From Drosophila pseudoobscura (Eukaryota; Arthropoda; Insecta; Diptera; Drosophilidae), in the NCBI RefSeq assembly GCF_009870125.1, contig NC_046681.1, positions 29,410,001 to 29,474,000 on the forward strand: a stretch of DNA of 64,000 nucleotides. The letters run 5' to 3'. The notes below the pieces were generated by a model that saw nothing but the letters and a program-made list of their open reading frames with translations, did not search any database and was not told the DNA's origin. The position numbers and the translations under genes are program-made. This document shows positions 12,150-24,800 of this stretch, piece after piece (the first letter of the stretch is position 1; each line of letters begins with the position of its first letter).

Positions 12150-12804
12150 TCAGACGGAAGAGTGGTCTGAGCTGTCCGACTCGTTGATGATCTCGTATTT
12201 GACATCCATTGCCTGGCTGTCCGTGATGAGAAGCCACTTCAGCTCCTTGGCGATATCGGTGGCTGGCATTTCCGGATTATTTAGCATTTTCTTGCGGAAA
12301 CGACGCCTGCTCACGTTCTTGAGTGGACGAGTGATGCCATGTGGATACATGTAAGTTTGGGGCTGCTTATTGGCGGCCTCTTCTTCCGATTCTGATGACT
12401 TGCATTCGATTTCCTCTGGCTTCTCGGTGCATATGAGCATCTGGGAAATATCTGCAGTCTTGTAGAAGTTCTTCTTGTCCGTCGTCTTGTAGCTTTCCAC
12501 GATTGAGGGCAGGTCGACGAGCTTCGTGTAGAGCATAGAGCCATCCAGCCAAACCTGACCCTGACGCAGGTCCTCCTTCAGTGCAATGCTCAATTTCTTG
12601 TGTACATTTCCATCCCTGATGGCCTCGTGAATGGTCTCGGCACGATCCTGCAATGCATATAATTAACATAGTAAATTACCCATGAGGCAAGACGCAGAAG
12701 ACCATATCGCTTACCTCGGGAACTCGCATTATGAATTGGCCCTCCGCCTCAAATTCGTCGCTTGTCGGCTCGCTTGTGTATTGTACATTGTTTATTGGCT
12801 CCAT
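12150..12804 (-). CDS. TAF7-like protein (TFIID subunit 7 paralog), 195 aa
   Basis: Exon 1 is 12804-12715 (30 codons) with donor GAG|GTAAGC. Exon 2 is 12647-12150 after a TTGCAG acceptor, phase 0. The TAFII55 N-terminal domain fills most of the protein: QFIMRVPE at the intron, then AIRDGN, KLVDLPSIVESYKTTDKK and FYKTADISQMLI (about residues 65-105), and the later block HGITRPLKNVSRRRFRKK (about 130-147). In TFIID, TAF7 binds TAF1 and restrains its activity. The usual fly protein is more than twice as long as I recall; here the long C-terminal part is absent and the protein ends in an acidic serine tail. It is convergent with the RpS14-like gene, 220 bp away. The shortness and divergence suggest a specialised paralog, perhaps like mammalian TAF7L. 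Confidence 0.88.
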
Positions 12805-12976
12805 TTTTAATGATTCAATTTTTGTTAGTTGTAAGATTTTTTTTTTGTCAAAAATATGAATTCTTTTGCCAATGACGCAGTGTTGGAAAAAGCACACTTA
12901 AACAAGTCGCTAGAGAACCACTGGTTCTGAACCAGTCACACTCTGAAGAACCTCCATCTTATTCCGTGATGCACAC

Positions 12977-13196
12977 ATGGCTCACAGGAAATCAAAGGCC
13001 CAGAACGAAGAGGCGCAGATTCAGCCCAGGATTGTAGTGGCGAGGAGGCATTAGTATATTACTGCGACCCATTCGTCAACGACCGTGAAACCATTGTCGG
13101 CGTCACTGGCGCCTTCTTCGTCGAAGTGGCCTTGTGTAAGCGCTATTCCTTGTTGTAGCTGCTCATACAACTTAAAAGCTATAAATAAGGTAAACG
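12977..13196 (+). pseudogene. Degenerate RpS14-like copy
   Basis: From the ATG at 12977 the translation MAHRKSKAQNEEAQIQPR follows the start of the intact RpS14-like gene, then meets a stop codon after about 25 codons. A second block (about 13066-13120) matches the [12 protein letters not shown]...VTGG region, and a third (about 13141-13196) matches the 3'UTR. Roughly two thirds of the coding sequence is deleted. It shares RKSKAQ with the intact divergent copy, so it probably arose by local duplication of that copy, about 1.5 kb away on the same strand. Confidence 0.85.
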
Positions 13197-13327
13197 TAAT
13201 ATCTATTCTTAAATGAATCCTGTTTAATTCGGGAATATCTGTCCAAGAGGTAGAAGTAGTAGAAGATTGAACTCCTGCTTGTTGATGCGATCTAAAAATA
13301 TAGACTATTCTAGGGATTATTTCATTC

Positions 13328-14691
<1,364 letters not shown>

Positions 14692-14799
14692 CTTGCTTTC
14701 ATCAATTATTAACTTGCGCGGCCAAATCGGGATCAACGCTGACAACTGATTTTTTTGTTTGCCAACGCAGATCGGGGATGCCGTATGGGCGCAATCGAC

Positions 14800-15150
14800 T
14801 GCCGTATATCGATATGAATCTGCCTCGCAAAAGCTTTATAAGTAGCTTGCGTACTTTGAGAAACAACGTTTATTAAATAATATATATTTCCTGACAGCAC
14901 CTTTCATTAAATTTCTTCTTATTTGAAGTGAATTGCCTGCCGGAGTTTGTTCGATATATCGATATATGTACATCGATAAGAGGACAAGCGCTAAATAATT
15001 TAAATATTTCTACCATTCGCATTAATTAGACCATTTAAACCCTTAATTAACTTACATTCATAATTTAACAGACCAATGTTTCTTTTAATTAAATTAAATC
15101 TCAATTTTTTCTTGGCGGCAATATTTCTGATATCTATCGATTACGTTGTG
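14800..15150. promoter_or_regulatory. CGATA-rich head-to-head promoter/boundary region
   Basis: Several CGATA/TATCGAT motifs cluster here (near 14806, 14951-14980 and 15131-15140) between the Tip60-like gene on the minus strand and a plus-strand promoter. CGATA clusters are bound by BEAF-32 and DREF and typically mark boundaries between divergent housekeeping promoters in flies. No coding sequence is seen. Confidence 0.5.
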
Positions 15151-15161
15151 CGGTCACACTG
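15151..15161 (+). promoter_or_regulatory. Motif 1 core promoter element
   Basis: CGGTCACACTG is an exact match to the Drosophila Motif 1 consensus (YGGTCACACTR), bound by M1BP and found close to start sites of constitutively expressed genes. Orientation predicts a plus-strand transcript starting around 15160-15230. No coding ORF follows within several kilobases, so this may be the first non-coding exon of a gene whose coding exons lie far downstream or outside the window. Confidence 0.55.
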
Positions 15162-17026
15162 AAAAGACGTGTAGCCGGCGTATTATATCTATATGTATGT
15201 GTATATATATGTGTGCAGTTCAGCGGAGCTAATTCGTGTGATTTTACACCCTTATTTTGGTGTGTTTAAATAAATTAATAATCGTGGATTGTCAAGAATC
15301 GAGGTGAAATTTTGTAAATGCAATGTTTATTTTCTCAAGATGCTGGGTTGGACGGCACCTGCTGCATATTCCAACCTAAAACATGTCTATGTTTGTAGTT
15401 GAATTTTTTTTTTCTTTTTGTTTGTTTTAGATGCAATAGAATCTAAGTGCAACAAGTTAATCAGTGTTTTTTTTTTATGTGGTGATCTTGTGCACATTTT
15501 GGGCCTTTTGTGTGTCAACTCGTAAAATCCAACGAAATTCTCAACACACGCTCACTCTTCCTCACCAGCCTTAATGTAAGTGTATTGGCGTGCACATTGG
15601 AAAGGTGCTGTGATATTTCATATTGGAAAACGGACCGAAAGACTCACAGCGAAAAGAAAAAACTTGTTAAATATTAAAAACTCCTATGCCTTAGACCCTT
15701 CTGAGCTTTTAGAGCCATTTTATATGCCGCCCGGAAAGGGTTCTCTTTTCCCCCTGCAGAGCCACACACATGAACAAACAAATGGCAAAGTTAAATTTGA
15801 AAATAATAGAAAAACTTTCTACAGTCACTCCTGGCAAACAGCAAAAGCAACAAAAACAAATAACCCTTACAATAACGCAACAAAAATGAAACTATTTCGA
15901 GTGAAATAAATCTGTTGGAATGTGCAAAACTCCTTCCAAGCGCATTGCGGCGGGCATTTTTATTTTTTGGAAGGGACTGTGCTGTGTATGGAAGAGCGAG
16001 TGAGAAAGAGGGTGTGAGGGAATGAGGTCGATTGCAAGGTGTATCAATAAACGGTGCCGCATTTCCAGTTAGCAGAGTTTTAACATACATATTTGTTGTA
16101 TAAATAGCGTTCAAGTTTTTTCTCTCCCATCCATGTGCGTTTGTGACAACAGTAATATGCACCTCGCTAGACGCGAGCACCTCACCTTGTATTAAATATA
16201 CCGCCAATGCTTTGCGCTTTGCCACTTCTCCTTGGCTACCCTTTGCCACTGAACGAGAGAGAGAATTCGCTTCGATGGGTTGTGTGAGTGTGAGAGAGAC
16301 ACGGCGACTAGGGCAAAGTAGTTCGAAAACATTCGAAGCGCGGGGGTGATGGCTGCAACTGGAAGTGGAATCATTTTTATTGCCAAATGTGTTTGTTGCT
16401 CAATTTAACTAAAAGTGCTGCCAACTCTCGCTGTCTCGTCCGCTTCGCCCTAGCATTCGCTTGCGGTCTCTAACGGCCCGTCCTGAACGGGGAATGCGAA
16501 GAGAGAGGGGGACAGAAGATACAGAAAGCGAACGAATGGTAAGAAGGCATAGAAAGGGAACGAACGGTAAATGTGCGAATGGTGGCGAAAAAGTAAGAAG
16601 TAACGAAAGGAAAGGGAACGATTGCGATCGTTGATGAGCGGTGTTGTTGGTGGAAGCAAGGTATAAAGAAGGAAGTTCGAGAAGACGCATGCGAGGCGCA
16701 TAATGATGACAGGCGCAGACGTACGCACACTAATGAACGTCCCAAAAGATGTACCCGCTGTTCAAAGTGCTGCTCTCATGTGCAGAAGAAGCCGGAATTC
16801 CGGCATTCATTGAGAATGGGTTTTTGATATTACAATGACTCCAAGCATTAGTTGCCAATGTGGAACTGTTTCATTTGATACAAAACATTTCCTCATTAGT
16901 TTATCGAACCTCTGTTGTCTCCGTTATCATTGATCGAAATAATATATAATTTACTCTCAGGAATACTCATATTGTTTCAAACATTCCTTTTCACAGCTTC
17001 ACGTATCAAAATTGATCTGAGTAAAT
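15162..17026. other. Non-coding stretch upstream of the second TAF7-like gene
   Basis: Only short shadow frames are present. A strong acceptor-like CTTCCTCACCAG ending near 15568 is followed seven bases later by a GTAAGTG donor, so a tiny exon is conceivable but unproven. The rest is AT-rich sequence with short purine or pyrimidine runs. Confidence 0.4.
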
Positions 17027-17686
17027 ATGTTTTCATTGAAAGCTGTAGAGAAAGGGAACCAAATGAACTACGAATTGATGGTCTATATGGAAAAGGATAT
17101 AGAGGTAAGCGGAATTCCTTTCAAAATAACCGTCTAACGTTCCATATTTTATGCACAACAGGAATGGGATAAGGGTATTGTTGCAGCCGTCAAAAGGGGC
17201 AATTTCTGGATGAAACTGTCCATTGAGCGCTATAATGTCGTAAAGACTTATTTTCATTCGGAGTTCGTTGACGTGCCCGGGTCTGGGTCTGTCTCTGTCT
17301 CTGCAGACGACTTGGAGGAGTACGAGGACTTCAGCGACGAGCTGAAGCGCCTGTTCCTGCCGGACGGCGAACCAAAGCTAATGGAATATAAGATCCAATA
17401 CGATATCATCAAGTCGCCGAAAAAGTGTCAGTACAAGGCGTCAACGAAGCGTCGTTTCCGCAAGAAAACCAACAAAACAGTGATCGATGAGTTGTTGGAA
17501 ATCAGAAATGCGCTCTGTTCCCCTCAGCTTGCTTTAGTTAGCAAGGAATTCAAGGTCTCCTATCCAACAGAAGAGAAGGATCCACTGGAATTGGTACCAG
17601 AAGAAGTCATAAAGGAATCAATCTTTTTCTATGAAGCTCCTTTAAACAGATCCCGCAGGCGTAGTTGTAAAGTGAAGTACTACTGA
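17027..17686 (+). CDS. Highly divergent TAF7-like protein, 200 aa
   Basis: Exon 1 is 17027-17104 (26 codons) with donor GAG|GTAAGC. Exon 2 is 17162-17686 after a CAACAG acceptor, phase 0. Overall identity to TAF7 is low. However, the intron lies at the same place as in the other TAF7-like gene: from the junction to the GN of the conserved segment is exactly 14 residues in both (EWDKGIVAAVKRGN here, DRAETIHEAIRDGN there). The basic block STKRRFRKK matches SRRRFRKK. The DLP and KTADI core motifs of TAF7 are absent; in their place is an acidic stretch (DDLEEYEDFSDELKRLF). A later ATG at 17063 is an alternative start. I read it as a fast-evolving TFIID-type paralog; whether it still binds TAF1 is unknown. 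Confidence 0.7.
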
Positions 17687-20270
17687 AGACAGCTCTGATA
17701 TTCTGAAAAATTGTATCCAAATTCTGGCTGTGGGTTTTGTACTGGACTGCGCCCTGAATGCAAATAAAAATAGTGTACCTTCACCCCCTTCGGTTGGTCA
17801 TTGAACTGATTGCCAAATCGTGACATAAATATCATGAAATTCATTTCTACAATATATATCCTGCATATCCCAACACTCATATGCATACATGTACGGATAT
17901 TTATTGCAGGCATTGTTTGCCCACATTCGACTCTGTTGTCTATTTATTTGCCGCCTTCCGTTTTGTTATTGTGTTTATTCGAAACTCTCCTTCTCCCCCT
18001 CCTTTTTTCCTTTGCGAGGTTTTGTTTATGGATCTTTGTTGTTCTTTTCTGTTTTTAGTGATTTGAAATCGATGCATAAATAATGGTTTCTGCCAGCGGC
18101 TCTGGTTTCCCCTTATTTCAACATTCTCGTTGCGGCCTGTTCTACGCCGATGAAGAGCTAACCGCTAGCCGTACAGTGCGTTTCACAAGTATCTGGAGAT
18201 GGGATTGGTTGAAAGCCAAGGAGAAGAATCTGGAGTCTCCAATGGAAAGGAATCACCTATTATGCGGGGCCTCCATCGACGGAAACCTTCCATTGTCTCT
18301 CCCTACAACTATGGAACGCACTGTAACGCTGACGGAACAAGCGGAAAATCAGTGAAATATGACAAACTTTTTCAATTGCACAATATAGGGGCATAAATTT
18401 TATACAATAAACAGGGCACAAAACAAACAGGCAACAGAAAACAAAAACAAAACAGATTCGCGGAAAAGGGGAAGGAAAGGGGAAAAGCGAGAGGGAAAAC
18501 TTTAGCAAATCAACAATCAGGCAGGAGGCGGCCGAAAGGAAGGGTGCGAAAGATCGTGAAAGTTTTTGTTTTGCTTTATTTTTCTGCTTTTTGGTGCTGC
18601 TTTCGTGACGTTTGCCAATTGCTAAATTCTCGATGCCAATGACAATCGCCAGGGAGGGGAGCGGCAAGGGGGGAGCCAACACAACAAGGTGATGGCACGC
18701 CCATTTAGCCAGATGCCCCCGGTTCAACGCCCCCTGGCAGAGAGATACTAGGGGGGCCGGAAGGGGGGCTAGGCATGGCATGGCATGGGCTTCCACGAGG
18801 ACACACAACAACGTTTACGTGACTTGTTTCATAAACAAACAGAAGGCGGAGAAAATTGGCACAAAATTGCCAATCCTTTTCGTCGGCCAAGGATTGCCTG
18901 GGTGTGTGTGTGTGTGTGTGTGTTGCGGCACAGGTGGCGCCTGCCACATGTCCTGCTCTGGCCTGACATTGAGCGGCGTGAAAGTTTCGTCCTCCATTGG
19001 CGCTTTTGCATACAACTTGGTAATTGTTTCCGCCAACAATTGCTGCAGCTGCTCCGCTCCACTCCGCTCCGCTCCGCCTTTTGGCCATTTTAATCATTCA
19101 AAAGTCACGGGCAGCTGCGGAATCATAGCGCCGCATGAGGGATTGGAACGGATTGCCAGACAGATCAGGACATTCCGGGCAGATCGGAATATTCAGAGAG
19201 GGACGGGACGGGACAGGACAGGCCAGGCCCGGACGCGTCCACGGCCATTGTCTTGCGATAGTCAACCCTTTTGGCCCACATTGCTGTCAGCCCTCTCTAA
19301 ATGAGACATGAAAAGGCATGAAACTTTTCTCATTATGCCACACACTGGCCCTCCCTCGCCACCCCCCCTTATGAGCTTCCCCAGTAATGCCAGGATCGAT
19401 CATGCGACTAGAGGATACCCCAGGGCACACTCTGAGGTGCCACAGAGGGCTGAAGGTCCCACCTGTTACCAACCCGACACCCGACCACGGCATACCCTCT
19501 TAATCTGGCAAATACCGCGTATTAAAAAGTAAAATAATCAAGGCGAAAAAAGGAAAGTTGTCGCCACTTTGCCTTTGGGGTGTGGAGTGAGGGCTGTGGG
19601 AGGGGGATGCCTGCTGCGCGGCTGGTGCGTGTTGCACGTTGTCCATGCAACCCATAGACAGGTGAATCAAGTTTTCTTTCCCTGCAGGAACATTTTGCGT
19701 AAGGCAAAAGTTTTCCATGCATATTCAACATCATTAGAAAGTCACGACAAAGTAGCTGAAGGCAGCAGCAAGGCAAGACAGGGACGGCGAACGACGGACG
19801 GCGGACAGGCGCCTCTCCGACGCCACGTCCCCTCCAGGGAAAGTAACACAAGCCCGTTTAAGGCGCTAAAATGGAGACCATAAATTATGTCATAGGTAGA
19901 GTCGTCTCTTAAATGCAGCTGCTGAAGGGAGTCGCCATCGGAGCTTTCTTTTAAATGCAGCTGTTGAAGGCCCTGATTGATTTCACTTCTTCAATGGCGC
20001 AGCCTTGATGGAGGTTTAATCGGATCTTATGGTTGGGAGTGGACGAACAGATTGTTGTTAAGTATAAGATTACATGTCTCTGGAGTGTCTCTGGAGTACG
20101 CAGTACTTCCATTGCGCCAATAGGGCCTTGGCGGGTTCTGGTTCTTCTTCTGTCACGGACTCTGGATCCTGCTGCTGTTCGTGTTATCCACTCGCCGTCT
20201 CTCCTCGATATTTAAGTGTTCTAGCTGCTTTGGCTCTGTTCTAGTCTGATCTCCAAGGCCTGAAGGGCGC
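17687..20270. other. Non-coding stretch with GT repeat and short duplicated E-box segment
   Basis: No gene is supported. A (GT)n tract lies at 18902-18923. An open plus-strand frame at 18169-18396 looks somewhat protein-like (it includes KPSIVSPYNYGT) but has no promoter, splice or homology support. A short repeat, TTAAATGCAGCTG-TGAAGG, occurs at about 19910 and again 41 bp later, each copy with a CAGCTG E-box. Confidence 0.4.
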
Positions 20271-20946
20271 CTACATAAGGCTGCAGCGTCGTTGGAGCCC
20301 AGCAGGGATCTTAAAGCGTTTCTTTTTGACCTTAACTGGCTGGGGCACGTCCTCTTCCTCCTCGGCCTCATCGGCTTCCTCGGGTTCCTCCGGAACCGCA
20401 GGCAGTGTCGTCAGAGGCTTTTGTGGCAGCTGCGGCTCTGTTATGGTTTCATCCTGCTCCCGGCGAGGCAGCTGCTCTTCTATGCTGCTCTCACGCCAAA
20501 TGCTGTCGTAGCGCTGGCCACACGATATGTTCGGCGGAGAGTTCCAGGGCGAGTAGCACACCCCTGCTGATCAATAGAAAGCAAGATGGGAATCGGTTCA
20601 GATTGGATTGGACTTGAAACCTACAGTTTTTTATTTTCTCCGCAAATATGTGATCCGTGACGCCTGGCACAAACTCCGCCGCATAGGGATTGAGTGTGTG
20701 ACGGCCTCCCGGGGCCCCAAGGGCTGTCCAGTTACGACTTCCGTCTGGACGCCCGCAATGGGGCAAGGGGCCACTGCCCCCGGGACCAGCATCGGCTGGC
20801 CCGATGGACTCATGGACTGCGGACCATAGACGGTCCACTCCAGGCGATGCCTCGCCGACTGTCAAAGAGCGGCTTCCCCCGGAGACCTCGCCGCCTTCCT
20901 CACGCTTTACTTCCTTTATAGATTCGCTATCGTTATCACAGGACAT
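20271..20946 (-). CDS. PAM2-motif protein, predicted PABP-binding
   Basis: Exon 1 is 20946-20625 (ATG at 20946) with a T|GTAGGT donor. Exon 2 begins at 20563 or 20566 and ends at 20271. The acceptor is a NAGNAG (CAGCAG), so 204- and 205-residue forms are possible, both in frame. Residues 84-96 (TLNPYAAEFVPGV) fit the PAM2 consensus, a short peptide that binds the MLLE domain of poly(A)-binding protein; the key Leu, Ala, Phe and Pro are all present. The flanks are low complexity: Gly/Ser/Pro-rich before, then after the intron YSPWNSPPN, an acidic run (EEPEEADEAEEEEDVP) and a basic end (VKVKKKRFKIPAGLQRR). No RNA-binding or catalytic domain is visible. By analogy with Paip2 and Tob it may regulate translation or mRNA stability, but I cannot assign it to a named gene. 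Confidence 0.75.
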
Positions 20947-23900
20947 CGTTCGGCAAACTATATTCACAAAAAAAATATTATATTTTTTACTCTACGATTT
21001 CCGATTCAGACTTAACTCTGAACTGATTGAAAGGTTTTGTTCGCCTTTCAATTGGAGCTTATTACCGTGGCCTACTTTACACTATGGAATATTTGATATA
21101 TTGTACATATATTTCTCTCTTTCAAGTATCCTGAGTAGGCGGAGAAAAAGCATTCAAACTCGCCAAACAATCACAGTGGAGTACGCAGGCACCTGCCGAT
21201 AGTGTCATCTCTAATTTAAGACATCTCCCGCTCTCTGAGGGAGCGCTTGTATTACTCTCTCAGCTGCGAGCGGCAAAATTAGTCAATAAAGAGACGTGGA
21301 AATGAGAATAGCAAGCCTTTCAGAGCTGGAGAATCATATGTTTGCGGATATTGATGTTTTCGATGTTTTAACAGCAATATATCGATGAAACATCGATTGT
21401 CGCTTAAAATTAACCCATTAAAGGTATGAAATGAATACAATACAAATTCAAAAAGATTATTTTTCATATAAATAATCATCCTTTAGCTTAGGTAATCGCG
21501 ATAGCACACTAAAATATTAAATTTATTAATTGTAAATCCCTTTTTTACACTAGGGCGATGCTTCTCCAGCTCTATTAGCAAGCCTTTTATCCTAAGCTTC
21601 CACAAATGTGTGTGGTCCCCGGGTTACGGGGACCGTAGTTTCCGTAGCTAAACTTTAATCCAGGACGCCAGGTTTTATTATACTTGGCCTTTCATTTGTT
21701 ATGATTAAAATAATTTAATTTAATTAAAATTGCGGCATAATATGCGGCACCGAATTACTTGGCGTCGATCGTTTAGGCTGCGCTCTCTGCTCTCTTTGTT
21801 CGACGGCCGCTGGAGTCTCTCTCTCTTTCTGTTACTTGCTCTGTAAATTGCTCTGTTACTCGCTCTGTTACCTGCTCTGTTATCTCTACAGCCTCTGTTG
21901 CGTTCTGCGGCTTCCACCGACACCCACATGGATTTCTTTGAATGGTAAAATTTTGTGTAAATACTAAACCAATTTCCAAAACTAATTACAGACCCCATTT
22001 TAAAATCATTTAGAGGTTAATTTACTTTGCCCTTCTATAAGCTTTATTGGCTAGCCTGCTTGCATCATTAATCCAATTTCGTGTTCTATTTGAACAGACA
22101 AAAACACTAGAATTTCGTAAGCAAATAATCAGTTTATACTCCTGGTACTTGGGATCTGCCCTGCCTTCCGGTGGAATTTCCATACACCCACAGAATATTC
22201 ACGGAATATTCATTTAATTTGATTTATAAATTGTTGGTTGAACTGTCACTTTTGCCCTGGTGCTGCAACGGGGGGCATGCCACAAATCAAATTTGACAAA
22301 AATTTTTAATTAAATACTACAACTTACAACAAAGTTTAATAAGCCGTATAAATAAATTAGAATACTACTCGTTCGTACATATTTATCCTGAAAATCCTCT
22401 CGCTTTTCGCTCTTCACTTCCGTGTGTGTGCGAGTGTGCGTGCGTGTGTGTGTGCGTTTTTGTGGGTGAAATTTAATTTTGTGAAAACCGCAAATTGGCA
22501 AATATTTTCATTTCGGGGGCAAATACACAAGACTCCCAGAATCCCAGACTCCCAGAAGTTTTGGATTGGACTCTCTCGCTGTGGATTTTAATTGATTTGC
22601 GCTCAATATTTATTGATTTCATTTTGTCAACAGTTGTTGCCAGTCGCCGAACCGCAAAGAACCCTAGGCCCCCAGCCACAGCCCCAGCCCCAGACTTCAG
22701 ACCAAACTTGAGCTCATTATGGGGGCTACCCAGATGTGAGATATATGAATTTATTGTACCCTTTAGTGGCACAGCATGTCGTAGGGTATGATGTGCCCAT
22801 GAACAGGATTGTAACAGCCAGAAGGAAGGGGTTTTTGATCGCTAGGAGCCTGTGTGGATCCTCAAAGGAGGTCCTCCTCCCCCCACCTGATTACCAAGTA
22901 TCTCCGCGTTGCAACACTCCACCAAGTGGCATTGTCCCTTTGTTGAGTTTATTCCATATGTGTGCGGGCTAATTTGCATGTGCGAGTGTGTTAAAACATA
23001 AATTAGCTGACTGTGCCACGCCCCCGCCCCACATGGCACAGTGGCCCCACGCAACTTAGCCAGTCGTTAGCCATTTGCTTAATTTATGGCCAATGGATTG
23101 CTGCATTCGCGCAAAGAATCGAGAACTAATAGCGGTTTTTACTGTTTTTAGTTAATTGCACAAATTACTTGCGCTAATTTATTGGCCAGCCAGTTACCCA
23201 GTCGGCCATCCAGTTAGCCAGCCCTTGAATGGCCATTTTGTGGCCAGCAGAATTCTGCTATAAAAATTCTCTGTGGCTTAGCTAGAGATCGGGGGATATT
23301 TTAATTGAAATTACATATTGGAAAACGTATCAAAGAAAAGGTTTATTTAGAGAGTAAATTCTATGTTTAGTCCCTGAATTTATGGCAAAAACTAAACTTC
23401 GAGATAAATGGTTTTACCTTTCGGCAGCACCTAAAAAGATCATCCACAAAAGTGAATCAGACTCATAATTGGCTCGATTCAGACTCCTTTCAGACGCTTT
23501 TCCCCTCTGCAGATGGGACTTATTTATTCCTTCCATTCAATCAAATGGAAACCCCTTTTTCCGCCAGGACTGTCAACTGTTTTCCGTACGGTTAAGGGAG
23601 TATCAATTAAAGCTCTACAAAAAGTTGGCTACAGCATAATGACGGCTTTTGTTTTCATCAATTTCACTCTGCCAGTCATTCAGTCATTCGGTCATTCAGT
23701 CACTCGGTTGTGGCTGCTCTCTTTCTGTCAGTCGCTGTGTCTCTGTGTGGGGGGGGCTTCGAATCCCCCCTTGGCTGCCGTTTGTTGCCCGTTGATTTTA
23801 TATATTCAAATTAGTTCGTTTTGCACGAGTGGCACTCGAACGAAAGCGTCGTACGGCTGTGATATTTTCCCAACTACGGCTGACTGACCAACCAGCCAAC

Positions 23901-24470
23901 CGACCGAACGACCCCAAGCCCCGACCCCAACCTGAATCCCAGGCGAATCCAATTCAATCCGTCCCCGGAGTGGGCTCCACAGAGAGCGGGCGAGCGGGCG
24001 AGCGGGAGAGAGAGAGTGAGGAACGAGAGGGCTATCAAGTTGCCTGTGAAGTGCTTATCCTCAAATCAGTGACACTTGAATGTGCAGCACAAGTGACTGA
24101 CCAAGTGGGTGACTGACTAGGACTACGACTGCCAGCATGGACGAATGGGGCAGGGTACCAGTCCTACGTCTAGCTCCCATTCAGAGTGCGAAGACTTGCC
24201 TTCGTTTATTTACTGTGCCATTGCCAGGGCCAACTGTGGAACTGAAACTGAAACTGGCCAACAGCTCGAGTGTTGTTTGTGTCCCCTGATTGAGTATAAC
24301 TAAATAAGAGTCGCCGCTTCTCAGCCACTCCGCCACTCTGCCGCTCCCCCGCTCTTGTGCTCTTTTCTAGCGATTTATTGGCACCGTGGGATAATCGTAT
24401 CAATTGGAGACAAAGCCAAGGACAAACAGCTGTAAATAGGCAGTCGTATCGATATTCATATGCGTATATG
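20947..24470. other. Gene-free stretch
   Basis: No coding gene is supported. The segment near 21361-21397 carries CGATGTTT and, 20 bp on, AAACATCG (an inverted repeat), similar to motifs in the promoters of neighbouring genes. The rest is AT-rich with CA/GT repeats and simple purine runs. Confidence 0.45.
21837..21884 (+). repeat. 12-bp minisatellite, four units
   Basis: Four consecutive units of the form TGCTCTGTTAYC/T occupy 21837-21884 with 1-3 changes each; the preceding bases are a partial fifth unit. No function is evident. Confidence 0.7.
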
Positions 24471-24539
24471 TACATATGTATGTTTAAAGATAGATTTAAA
24501 GCAATAACAAACCATGGTTTGTGCACCTATGCTCCTATA

Positions 24540-24800
24540 CTGCAGCGCTGCTGCGTTCTCTCGTGTGTTGTCTCGATCTGCAGCCGCTACTTCGACTTCG
24601 GATTTGAGCTGCAGTCGCCGCTTCGGCTTCTGCATTGCACCTCTGCCGTCGCTTCGGTTTCTGCTTAGACCTGCAGTCGCCGCTTCAGCTCCTGATTTGC
24701 TCTGCTGCCGCCGCCTCGTGTTCTGCTTATACATATGTACATATCTGCTCTCGTCGCTTCGGCTTTTGCTTAAATCTGCCGTCGTCGCTCCGTCGAGTCG
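24540..24800 (+). repeat. Degenerate tandem repeat (CGTCGCTTCGGCTTCTGC type)
   Basis: At least six irregular units of about 30-45 bp share the core GTCGCYGCTTCGGYTTYTGC, separated by variable spacers such as TTAGACCTGCA. The repeat sits in a block (about 24480-25120) unlike its surroundings in base composition. The block could be a remnant of a mobile element long terminal repeat, but I could not find matching ends or a target-site duplication. Confidence 0.5.

Noticed and set aside
18169..18396. Plus-strand frame with protein-like stretch KPSIVSPYNYGT
   Set aside because: No family match, no splice sites or promoter, and a stop just upstream; kept only as a note.
22400..22470. GTGTGTGCGAGTGTGCG run considered as a CRISPR-like or regulatory array
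   Set aside because: Ordinary GT microsatellite; no spaced repeats.
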